Positions 1-6,088 of a stretch of 13,590 nt of DNA are shown here, piece by piece. Origin of the DNA: Holophagaceae bacterium (GTDB lineage Bacteria; Acidobacteriota; Holophagae; Holophagales; Holophagaceae); assembly GCA_003158505.1 (NCBI GenBank), contig PMJK01000140.1, positions 2,003 through 15,592 on the forward strand. Reading direction: 5' to 3'. The position numbers were made by a program, and so were the translations under genes. The notes under the pieces were generated by a model that saw only the letters and a program-made list of their open reading frames with translations, was not told the origin of the DNA and searched no databases. Positions within the stretch are counted from its first letter, which is position 1. Each line of letters opens with the position of its first letter.

Positions 1-465
1 CCGGTCATCGTGATCTCCGCCCGCGGACAGGAGGCCGACAAGGTGGGCGCCCTGGACGCGGGGGCCGATGACTACCTCACCAAGCCCTTCGGCACCCGCG
101 AGCTGCTGGCCCGCATCCGCGTGGCCCTACGGCACGCGGATCCCGAAGCTGCAGAGGAGCCGGTGTTCGTACTGGGACGGTGGCGGGTGGATCTGGCCAA
201 ACGGCAGGTGCTCGTGGAAGGCCGGGAAGTCCATCTCACCCCCCTGGAATACAGCCTCTTCACCACCCTCATCCACCATGCCGGCAAAGTGGTCACCCAC
301 CGGCAGCTATTGAAGGAAGTCTGGGGCGGCGCCGCGGGTGCGCAGCCCCTCTACCTCCGCGTCTACATGACCCAGCTCCGCCACAAGCTCGAAGAGGAGC
401 CCTCAAGGCCCAAGTACCTCCAGACCGAACCCGGCGTGGGCTACCGGCTCTTCATCGAGGATTAG
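1..465 (+). CDS. kdpE: KdpE-type OmpR-family response regulator, 3' part
   Basis: The gene is cut by the left window edge; 154 residues to the TAG stop are visible. The first ~40 are the end of a receiver domain, with the ADDYLTKPF segment that carries the conserved Lys and the following helix. The phosphorylated Asp lies outside the window. From about residue 50 there is a complete OmpR/PhoB winged helix: LTPLEYSLF, an AGKVVTHRQLLKEVWG recognition-helix region, and a GVGYRL end. The YLRVYMTQLRHKLE stretch resembles KdpE more than PhoB or OmpR. KdpE, phosphorylated by the KdpD sensor, is known to activate the high-affinity KdpFABC potassium ATPase. That operon and kdpD would be expected to the left of the window and are not seen. 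The gene converges on the radical SAM gene with 27 bp between stops. Another OmpR-family regulator cannot be fully excluded without the N-terminus. Confidence 0.8.
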   Translation, partial: PVIVISARGQEADKVGALDAGADDYLTKPFGTRELLARIRVALRHADPEAAEEPVFVLGRWRVDLAKRQVLVEGREVHLTPLEYSLFTTLIHHAGKVVTHRQLLKEVWGGAAGAQPLYLRVYMTQLRHKLEEEPSRPKYLQTEPGVGYRLFIED

Positions 466-492
466 CGGTGGCGTTGGCGCCGTGGGCCTCGC

Positions 493-2127
493 TCACTCGA
501 AGCGGATTTCATCGGGGTTGAGGATCTGCAATAGAACCTCGCCATCCTCCACGAAGAGCCTGGCCTGGCACGTCCGCTCGGGAAGCGCCTCAGCCAGGTG
601 TTCCAGTTCGGTGATGCCAGCCTCCAGGTGTTCCAGCAGGACCAGTGGGTCATGGTGAAACGTGGCCAGGCAGCTTTGCGTGCCCGGAGGATCCAGCGCC
701 TCGGCCTCCAGCAAGGCCCCGGAACGGCCGAAGTAGGTAACGATATCGGTGGCCACGCCAGCCACCGCGGGATCCGGGAAGCAGGATGCGAAGAAGGCCA
801 CTTGAAGGGCGGTGGTATCTGCGTCTGCATGTGTATCCAGGAAGTCCGCGAAGCGCCCGAACAGCTCGGAGGGGGTCAGGGCCAGCGCTTCCAAGAGCAT
901 GGCGAACCACGGCACCGCCTTCCCCTGGTTGTACATGAGATCACAGGCCCGGGCCATCCGTGCGGCCGCACCCATGTCCGCTTGAGTGAACGTGGGCGAG
1001 GCGATCACGGTGTAGGGGCTGTCCTCCTGGTGGCGAAGGCCGAAGTCCGGGGCCGTGTCATGGAGCCGCGTGCCGGGCAGGACCGACAGTGGGAAGATGT
1101 CCAGATGATTGGGGGCGAGGCCGAGGGCGAAGTCGAGGCTGGCGTGGAAACCCTCCAGCGTGTCCCCCGGCAATCCGTAGATCAGATCGAATCCGTAGGT
1201 GGCTCCGGCCTGGTGCAGGAGGAGGACCTTGGCCTCGAAGTCCGACCGATCGATGCTCCGGCTGATTCTGCGCAGCACCGCATCATCGGCGCTCTGCAGA
1301 CCGATCTGCAGTGTGCACCGGATGGCGGCAAACAGCCGGGCCAGCTCGGCATCGATGAATTCGCTCCGGAGCTCGAAGAAGAAATGGATGGCCGGGGCCT
1401 GCTCGGCGATCAAGCGCAGGATGGCCTTGGCCTGACGCTGATCGAAGTTGAAGGTGGGATCCAGCACGAAGACCTGGCTCACACCACAGGCCTCGAAATG
1501 CAGCAGTTCTGCCTTCACCCGGTCCATGGGGACGCGCCGGATCCCTGAGGTTCCCCGGGATTCGAAGCAGAAATCGCAGCGGAAGGGGCAGCCCCGGGAC
1601 AGCTCCCAGAGCATGCCCGGATAGGCGGAAGGATCCAGGCTGCCGTCCAGGTAGGGCGAAGGCAGGGTGGCCAGGTCCTTCACGAAACCGGGACTGATGC
1701 TGCGCTGAATCTCCTCCACCGAGATGCCCTTCAGCAGGCTCCCCAGGGCCTCCACGATGAGTTCCTCGCCCTCACCCGGAAGCACGAGATCCAGCCATCC
1801 TTCGCTCAGCATGCCCGCCGGATCCGCGGTGGCTTCGGAACCCCCGGCGAAGAGCAGGATGGAAGGGTTCCGGAGCCGCAGGACCCGGGCGATCGCGCGG
1901 CTCAGGGCACGGTTCCACACATAGATGGAAAACCCCACCCAGTGGGGATTCAAAGCGATGATCTGCTCCGCGCAGGCTTCGGCGGATTGCTGGAGAAAGA
2001 GATCCAGGATCCGGGTCTGGATGGCCTCGGGATGGGCACGCTTCAACACCGAGGCCAGCATGGCCGGGCCCAGCGGCACGGACCGCGGGGAAGGCTCGAG
2101 GTGAATGGCGACCAAGACCAGATTCAT
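493..2127 (-). CDS. B12-binding-domain radical SAM protein (DUF4080-like C-terminus)
   Basis: A 544-residue protein. Residues ~1-130 look like a cobalamin-binding Rossmann domain, opening MNLVLVAIHLEPSPRSVPLG with a later FAGGSEAT segment. There is no DxHxxG motif, so any cobalamin would be bound without the lower His ligand. Residues ~170-360 are the radical SAM barrel, with the [4Fe-4S] motif at C180, C184 and C187 (RGCPFRCDFC), then a LQIGLQSAD segment and a GLPGDT segment. Residues ~370-544 resemble the DUF4080 region that follows radical SAM in many such proteins. The family cleaves S-adenosylmethionine to a radical; substrates are mostly unknown and none can be named here. I chose the ATG at 2127 because it opens the domain directly and has AGGA 7 bases upstream. 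The reading frame stays open to 2265, with ATGs at 2148 and 2160, but those extensions are not domain-like. It lies 67 bp downstream of the potassium channel gene on the same strand and may be co-transcribed with it. Confidence 0.85.
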   Translation of the reverse strand: MNLVLVAIHLEPSPRSVPLGPAMLASVLKRAHPEAIQTRILDLFLQQSAEACAEQIIALNPHWVGFSIYVWNRALSRAIARVLRLRNPSILLFAGGSEATADPAGMLSEGWLDLVLPGEGEELIVEALGSLLKGISVEEIQRSISPGFVKDLATLPSPYLDGSLDPSAYPGMLWELSRGCPFRCDFCFESRGTSGIRRVPMDRVKAELLHFEACGVSQVFVLDPTFNFDQRQAKAILRLIAEQAPAIHFFFELRSEFIDAELARLFAAIRCTLQIGLQSADDAVLRRISRSIDRSDFEAKVLLLHQAGATYGFDLIYGLPGDTLEGFHASLDFALGLAPNHLDIFPLSVLPGTRLHDTAPDFGLRHQEDSPYTVIASPTFTQADMGAAARMARACDLMYNQGKAVPWFAMLLEALALTPSELFGRFADFLDTHADADTTALQVAFFASCFPDPAVAGVATDIVTYFGRSGALLEAEALDPPGTQSCLATFHHDPLVLLEHLEAGITELEHLAEALPERTCQARLFVEDGEVLLQILNPDEIRFE

Positions 2128-2194
2128 GCGTACGTCCTGCTCGATCATACGCAGCCCCATACACGGCTGCCCGAGTCTGACGCAGCAGAGACCT

Positions 2195-3136
2195 CTAGAC
2201 TTCCACAGCCTCCTCCGTGGCATCCACCAGATCCACGTCCATCTCCATGACGCCATCCGCTCCAAAGGTGGACATGGGCTTGAAGCGGACGCCCCACAAC
2301 ACCTCGTCGACGATGTAGGAAGTGCGCTGGTAGATGCTCTGGGAGAAGGTGTCGTCGAAGGCCTTGATGAGGACGATGAACTCTGCCTTGGTCTTTCGAA
2401 GATCCTCGTCTTTCAGGCCGAAGAGCGGGCTCGCCTCGTCGATGGGATGCACCACGGTCCAGCTGGTGGGGAAGAGGTTGATCTTGCTCCGCTCCAGGGT
2501 CAGCGTGACAAAGCGGCGGAGTCCGCTTTCGGCATCCAGGAAGGTGAACACCACGGTGGCCTCGACTTCGATGAGCTGGTTGCTGCGCCGGTTGACGAAC
2601 CGGAACATGAAGCCCGTGATGCCGCGGTAGGGCGCGATCAACCCATTCTGGCTGAAGCATATCTGGGCATGGGGCCTGGAGAACCGGCCGTAGAGCAGGC
2701 CGGTGGCCAGGGCGAAACTGAGCAGGCCCAGCAGGGATTCCAGGGCAGCCACCGCGCTGACCAGGTGGCTGTTGGGGCTGATGTGGCCGTATCCCACGGT
2801 GGTGAGGGTCTGGGCGCTGAAGAAGAAGGCGTCCAGCATGCGGTCCAGGCGGGAGTCGCCTCCGGTCCGGACGAAGTGCTCCATGCCGATGCCCACATAG
2901 ACGGCGGCGAACAGGGCATTGGTGATGAGGAAGCCCAGGAAGAGCAGGCCCAGGAAGCGGAAACCGCCCATGGTGATGAGGCTGTGGTAGAGCTCGTAGC
3001 TCCGGAAGACCGGCAGCCCCACGCGCCGCACATTGAAGGAGCCATCCTTGTTGACGCTACGGCCAGGTCCGATCCGGGTGCCGAGGCCCAGGTCATCGCT
3101 GAAGAGGAGTCTGCTGAGGTTGGGCAAGGGCGTCAT
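2195..3136 (-). CDS. Inward-rectifier potassium channel, KirBac type
   Basis: A 313-residue inner-membrane channel of the usual KirBac length. An amphipathic slide helix lies at ~44-57, TM1 at ~59-82, the pore helix at ~101-112, the K+ selectivity filter TVGYG at 113-117 and TM2 at ~124-149. Residues ~155-300 form the cytoplasmic immunoglobulin-like Kir domain, including NRRSNQLIEVEA and the typical WTVVHPIDEASPLFGL segment (226-241). The family forms tetrameric K+ channels gated by cytoplasmic ligands, lipids or pH. The residue after GYG is His where KirBac1.1 has Asp, so the outer pore mouth differs somewhat. The ribosome site (AGGTG, about 3 bases before the ATG) is weak, but no later Met precedes TM1 except residue 56. 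It is divergent from the dehalogenase gene across 79 bp and lies upstream of the radical SAM gene. Confidence 0.92.
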   Translation of the reverse strand: MTPLPNLSRLLFSDDLGLGTRIGPGRSVNKDGSFNVRRVGLPVFRSYELYHSLITMGGFRFLGLLFLGFLITNALFAAVYVGIGMEHFVRTGGDSRLDRMLDAFFFSAQTLTTVGYGHISPNSHLVSAVAALESLLGLLSFALATGLLYGRFSRPHAQICFSQNGLIAPYRGITGFMFRFVNRRSNQLIEVEATVVFTFLDAESGLRRFVTLTLERSKINLFPTSWTVVHPIDEASPLFGLKDEDLRKTKAEFIVLIKAFDDTFSQSIYQRTSYIVDEVLWGVRFKPMSTFGADGVMEMDVDLVDATEEAVEV

Positions 3137-3215
3137 GGCACCTGGAGCTGGAAGAAGATGATGAAATCAAGGATCGGGCGCCGGGACAATGACAAATCGA
3201 GAGAGGAGATCAGCC

Positions 3216-3887
3216 ATGACCACCACCCTTGCCTTTGATGTCTACGGAACCCTGATCGACACCCATGGGATCGTCGCCGCCCTGCAGCCCCAGCTCGGCC
3301 ACCGGGCCATCGATTTCTCGCGTGCCTGGCGGGACAAGCAGCTGGAGTATTCCTTCCGGCGCGGACTGATGAAGCAGTACGAAAGCTTCGCCGTCTGTAC
3401 CGGCCAGGCCCTGGACCACACCTGCTCCCAGTTCGGCCTTTCCCTGGGCCCTGCGGCGCGGGAAAAGCTCCTGGATGCCTACCGGGCCCTACCTGCCTTC
3501 AAGGATGCCCGCGAAGGGCTGGCCCGGGTCCGGGAAGCCGGCTTCAGGCTGTTCGCTTTCTCGAATGGGCCTGCGGAGGCGGTGGGGTCTCTGCTCGCGC
3601 AGGCCGGCCTTCGGGACTTCTTCCTGGATGTGGTGAGCGTGGACGAGGTGAAATCCTTCAAGCCGGACCCCGGCGTATACACTCATTTCCTACAGCGGGC
3701 CGGCGCCACGGGCGGCGATGCCTGGATGATCTCCAGCAACCCCTTCGATGTGCTCGGCGCCCTTTCGGCGGGAATGCGAGCCGCATGGGTCCAGCGCTCC
3801 CCGGAGGCCCTGTTCGACCCCTGGGGTATCGAGCCTACCGTGACCGTCGACAGCCTGTCGGACCTGGTGGCGAGGATCCATCCTTAG
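3216..3887 (+). CDS. Type II (S)-2-haloacid dehalogenase, HAD superfamily
   Basis: A 223-residue cytoplasmic enzyme of the usual family length. The HAD nucleophile motif is FDVYGT with Asp8. The residues that define the L-2-haloacid dehalogenases are all present: Thr12, Arg39 (in WRDKQLEYS), Ser116-Asn117 (FSNG), Lys149 (FKPDP), Tyr155, and Ser173/Asn175/Asp178 (SSNPFD). Each equals the published L-DEX YL number minus two. Known enzymes displace halide from short 2-haloalkanoic acids through an aspartyl ester, giving inverted 2-hydroxy acids. This is what separates the group from HAD phosphatases. The start at 3216 is chosen because AGGAG lies about 7 bases upstream; an in-frame ATG at 3189 would add nine residues without a clear ribosome site. 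No haloacid transporter or regulator is adjacent, so the natural substrate is unclear. It converges on the membrane-protein gene with 15 bp between stops. Confidence 0.9.
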   Translation: MTTTLAFDVYGTLIDTHGIVAALQPQLGHRAIDFSRAWRDKQLEYSFRRGLMKQYESFAVCTGQALDHTCSQFGLSLGPAAREKLLDAYRALPAFKDAREGLARVREAGFRLFAFSNGPAEAVGSLLAQAGLRDFFLDVVSVDEVKSFKPDPGVYTHFLQRAGATGGDAWMISSNPFDVLGALSAGMRAAWVQRSPEALFDPWGIEPTVTVDSLSDLVARIHP

Positions 3888-3902
3888 GCGGGGATTCGAC
3901 CT

Positions 3903-4490
3903 TTAAGCCTGTCGCTCATTTTCAGTCCTCAGCCTGGCCGCACATTCGGGACAGATCCCATGGCTGAAGGCGGCCTTGGTCCTGGGCCCCAGGTAGGCCT
4001 CCAGCTCCTGCCAGTACCCCTCATCGTCTCGGATCTTCTTGCACCAGGCGCACACCGGGAGTAGGCCCTCCAGTTCCTTGACATTCTTCAGGGTCAGGTC
4101 GAGGTTCTCGTGGAGCGCCTGCTCACGCTGGAAGGCCAGCTTCAGCCTCCCGGTGACCACCGCGACCAGCGAGTAGGACAAGAGATGGTTGAGGGTGTCC
4201 CAGATCCGATAGAACTCATGGGTCAGGGGCCGTCCCGAGGCCAGATCCAGGCTGTACCAGCAGCAAGCGGAGAGGAGGGCGAAACCCAGGCCCCGCGCCG
4301 TGCCCACGCCCCAGGTCGCGATCAGCACCGGAAGGACATAAAAGGCCGAAAACCCCAGCTCAAAAGGCGTGAAGGCATCCACCGTGGCGACCACAGCGAG
4401 CACCGCCACGGCAGTCAAAAAGATCACAGCCGGAGAATGACCTGACTCGGCCCTAGGAGCGCCTGGCGATGTGAGGGACGCGATTCCCAT
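3903..4490 (-). CDS. Four-helix membrane protein with C-terminal Cys/His module, no output domain
   Basis: A 195-residue inner-membrane protein with probable helices at ~21-38, 48-62, 66-82 and 98-117. A charged, helical, probably coiled-coil linker follows at ~118-142. The tail begins LLPVCAWCKKIRDDEGYW and ends FSHGICPECA. It has Cys147-x2-Cys150, His177 and Cys180-x2-Cys183, consistent with a small metal-binding fold. From memory, this tail is frequent at the end of bacterial sensory proteins, after PAS domains or membrane sensor segments. Here no kinase, GGDEF or other output domain is attached, so the protein is either a stand-alone receptor or works through a partner. The ATG at 4490 has no strong ribosome site and the frame remains open upstream, so the start is uncertain. 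It is the last gene of the minus-strand run, 68 bp downstream of the IPT/TIG gene. Confidence 0.75.
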   Translation of the reverse strand: MGIASLTSPGAPRAESGHSPAVIFLTAVAVLAVVATVDAFTPFELGFSAFYVLPVLIATWGVGTARGLGFALLSACCWYSLDLASGRPLTHEFYRIWDTLNHLLSYSLVAVVTGRLKLAFQREQALHENLDLTLKNVKELEGLLPVCAWCKKIRDDEGYWQELEAYLGPRTKAAFSHGICPECAARLRTENERQA

Positions 4491-4558
4491 GGTGGATATG
4501 CCCCGGGGCAGTCGGGTGGTAGTCAGAGACGCATTCAGCGGGGGCCGAGGCCCTTCGC

Positions 4559-5236
4559 TTACAGGATCGTGAAGGACGGATTTGGGAGGATGTTGTCAGG
4601 GGGATTGTTGTTGATGGATCCCCCATTAGGTCCAGGAACCGTTAGCGTGAGCACATAACCGGATCCAGTAGGAATGCCGGTTGGCACCGTGGTGGTGATC
4701 TGGTTGGCACTGACCACCGTGTAAGTGGGCTGCGACGTGCTGCCAGGGGATGAGGCAGGGCCATAGAAAACCAGGGGGGCGGTCGCGCCGATGAAGCCTG
4801 AACCCGTGATGGTCACCGTATCCCCAGGATGCATGGTTGCCCCTGCGGCGGGGTCGGTGCTGGAAGTGAAGCTATTAATGGTCGGCACGACGTAAAACGA
4901 GGTGCTGGACGAGCTGGTTCCTGCGGAGTTCGTGACCACGATGGGCCCCGTGATGGCACCCGCAGGCACAAAGGCATCGATCTGGCCGTCATTGACCACA
5001 GTGAAGACTCCAACCGCCACGCCGCCAATGGTGACGGCGGTGGTGCCGGTGAAGCCGGAGCCGTAGATGAATAGGGAGTTGCCTATGGGTTCCTGGGCAG
5101 GCGTGAAGGGCAAGGAAGTAGAGGAGGAGGAAAGGATGGATGGCGAGTTGGTGTGATGACCCGAACACCCCAGAGTAGTGATGCTCAGGGCGCCGCCGAT
5201 CAGGCAAGGCAGAACGATCCGGTGAACCAAGCCCAT
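4559..5236 (-). CDS. IPT/TIG-repeat exported protein, probable lipoprotein
   Basis: A 225-residue protein. A hydrophobic signal segment (residues 5-22) runs into LGC with Cys24 followed by Ser, an imperfect lipobox with Thr at -3 where Leu is usual, so lipid anchoring is likely but not certain. A Ser-rich linker (~25-50) leads to two immunoglobulin-like IPT/TIG units. The first (~50-117) carries the typical LFIYGSGFTGTTAVTIGG and the ending TNSAGTSSSSTSFYVV. The second (~118-225) carries VTITGSGFIGATAPLVFYG. Such domains are common in bacterial surface and adhesive proteins; no enzyme motif is seen. The start at 5236 is supported by GAGGAGA about 5 bases upstream and by the signal peptide beginning there; the reading frame continues upstream to an ATG at 5296. 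By eye its base composition is less GC-rich than its neighbours. It lies between the Pro/Gly/Tyr-rich exported protein and the four-helix membrane protein. Confidence 0.8.
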   Translation of the reverse strand: MGLVHRIVLPCLIGGALSITTLGCSGHHTNSPSILSSSSTSLPFTPAQEPIGNSLFIYGSGFTGTTAVTIGGVAVGVFTVVNDGQIDAFVPAGAITGPIVVTNSAGTSSSSTSFYVVPTINSFTSSTDPAAGATMHPGDTVTITGSGFIGATAPLVFYGPASSPGSTSQPTYTVVSANQITTTVPTGIPTGSGYVLTLTVPGPNGGSINNNPPDNILPNPSFTIL

Positions 5237-5270
5237 GCCGGTCTCCTCAAATAAACAAGTGGGTGTGTGA

Positions 5271-5311
5271 ATCTGAAGGTGCTGCTTCGAACGCATGCGT
5301 TCGATTCAGAT
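5271..5311. repeat. Nested inverted repeat with perfect 18-bp palindrome
   Basis: TCGAACGCATGCGTTCGA at 5287-5304 is a perfect palindrome. Around it are outer arms ATCTGAA (5271-5277) and TTCAGAT (5305-5311), exact reverse complements. The outer arms are spaced unequally, with 9 bases on one side and none on the other. It lies between the stop of the Pro/Gly/Tyr-rich protein gene and the start of the IPT/TIG gene. As RNA it could fold as a 7-bp stem with a CATG loop plus the outer stem. No T-run follows on the minus strand, so an intrinsic terminator is unlikely. An operator or an mRNA-processing hairpin fits better, but nothing shows which. Confidence 0.7.
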
Positions 5312-5328
5312 GAGATTTCCCTGGGAGT

Positions 5329-5976
5329 CTAGCGGTGCCCGCCAGAGCCCATTCCGCGAGAGAAACCACCCCCGCCATGGTAGCCTCCGCCGCCGTGGTA
5401 GCCCCCGCTGCCATGATAGCCCCCATAGGACCGGCTGACACCGTTCCAGCGTCCTCCGCCCCAATAGGCTCGGCCGCCCCCCCCGTAGTAATGGTAGTGG
5501 CCGCCGTAGCCGTACCAGTGGCCCAGCCCGACCCCGAACCAACCATAGTATCGAGGGCCCCACAGGCCGAAATAGGGCATGGGACCCCAGCCCCAGAGCC
5601 AGGGCGCGACGACCCAGCACCATCCGGCGTCTGGATAGTAGACATACATGTTCGGGGTAGACCCATCCGGCGGCAGGTGCGTGAACTTGTCCCCGTAGGG
5701 CATCCACACCCACCCGTACTGCTCCGTGTAGACCCACTGGCCGTCCTCGGCAGGCTTCTGCCGGGAGGTCCCCTGAGGCTGCTCCGAAGGAGGTTTGGGG
5801 AGGACCGCCGGGGGCGGAGGAGGCGGGTTGGTGGGAGGCGGCGTGGCCGGATCGACTGCCGAGGGGGCTTGGGAACTGGAGTTGACCGGGGCCTTGTCCG
5901 GTTCCTGGGCGACCCCAGCCACGGACAGGTTCGCAAGCGTGGTGATCATGACCAGGGTGCTCTTCAGAGACTTCAT
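5329..5976 (-). CDS. Exported Pro-rich / Trp-Tyr-Gly-rich hypothetical protein with GGYHGG repeats
   Basis: A 215-residue protein with a signal peptide (~1-23, SVAGVAQ, cleavage near Ala23). A low-complexity Pro-rich stretch (~37-68) includes six consecutive Pro. A Trp/Tyr-rich region follows (~78-160), with GQWVYTEQYGWVWMPYG and APWLWGWGPMPYFGLWGPRYYGW. The C-terminal tail is Gly/Tyr/His-rich. The central region resembles uncharacterised exported proteins of Geobacter- and myxobacterium-like bacteria (DUF6600-like), a weak recollection. No enzymatic motif is seen. Its ribosome site is near ideal, AGGAGG 6 bases before the ATG, suggesting strong translation. It lies 112 bp downstream of htrA and 92 bp upstream of the IPT/TIG gene. 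The role is unknown; an envelope, matrix or metal-binding role is possible. Confidence 0.75.
   Translation of the reverse strand: MKSLKSTLVMITTLANLSVAGVAQEPDKAPVNSSSQAPSAVDPATPPPTNPPPPPPAVLPKPPSEQPQGTSRQKPAEDGQWVYTEQYGWVWMPYGDKFTHLPPDGSTPNMYVYYPDAGWCWVVAPWLWGWGPMPYFGLWGPRYYGWFGVGLGHWYGYGGHYHYYGGGGRAYWGGGRWNGVSRSYGGYHGSGGYHGGGGYHGGGGFSRGMGSGGHR
5353..5424 (-). repeat. Tandem 18-bp coding repeat (GGYHGS/GGYHGG/GGYHGG/GGFSRG)
   Basis: Residues 185-208 of the exported protein consist of four consecutive six-residue units: GGYHGS, GGYHGG, GGYHGG and a diverged GGFSRG. The underlying 18-bp units are similar at the nucleotide level, with wobble differences. Such a repeat can change copy number by slippage. 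The regularly spaced Tyr-His pairs in flexible Gly could bind metal or aromatic partners, which is inference only. Confidence 0.75.
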
Positions 5977-6065
5977 GGTGCACCTCCTGCTGCATTAGAC
6001 ACTGGCTGGGCTGGATTGGTTACATCGGTCATGGGCCCGGGCGAAATGAAAACCTCTCTGCATTC

Positions 6066-6088
6066 AAGGCTGCCGGCAGGTAAGCCTT
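6066..6088 (-). terminator. Possible weak hairpin just after htrA
   Basis: AAGGCT (6066-6071) and AGCCTT (6083-6088) form a 6-bp stem with an 11-base loop that itself contains TGCCGGCA. The stem starts at the base right after the htrA stop in the direction of transcription. A T-rich stretch (TTTTCATTT) follows only about 16 bases later on the minus strand. It could slow or partly end transcription, but it is not a classic intrinsic terminator. Confidence 0.3.

Noticed and set aside
466..492. Possible terminator between the convergent kdpE and radical SAM genes
   Set aside because: Only a 4-bp GGCG/CGCC stem with no T-run on either strand.
598..1548. 316-codon open frame opposite the radical SAM gene
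   Set aside because: The opposite strand encodes a complete CxxxCxxC radical SAM protein. The antisense product has Gly/Glu/Arg-rich composition and no recognisable fold.
3137..3215. Sigma-54-like promoter (TGGCAC) in the channel-dehalogenase gap
   Set aside because: TGGCAC is followed by GCTGG where the -12 TTGC element should be, so the -24/-12 pair is not complete.
2105..3238. 377-codon open frame on the plus strand opposite the K+ channel gene
   Set aside because: Antisense to a well-recognised KirBac gene and running into the real start of the dehalogenase. No signal, motif or ribosome site was seen.
3888..3902. Terminator between the dehalogenase and the convergent membrane-protein gene
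   Set aside because: The 15-bp gap shows only an AGGC/GCCT match and no stable stem.
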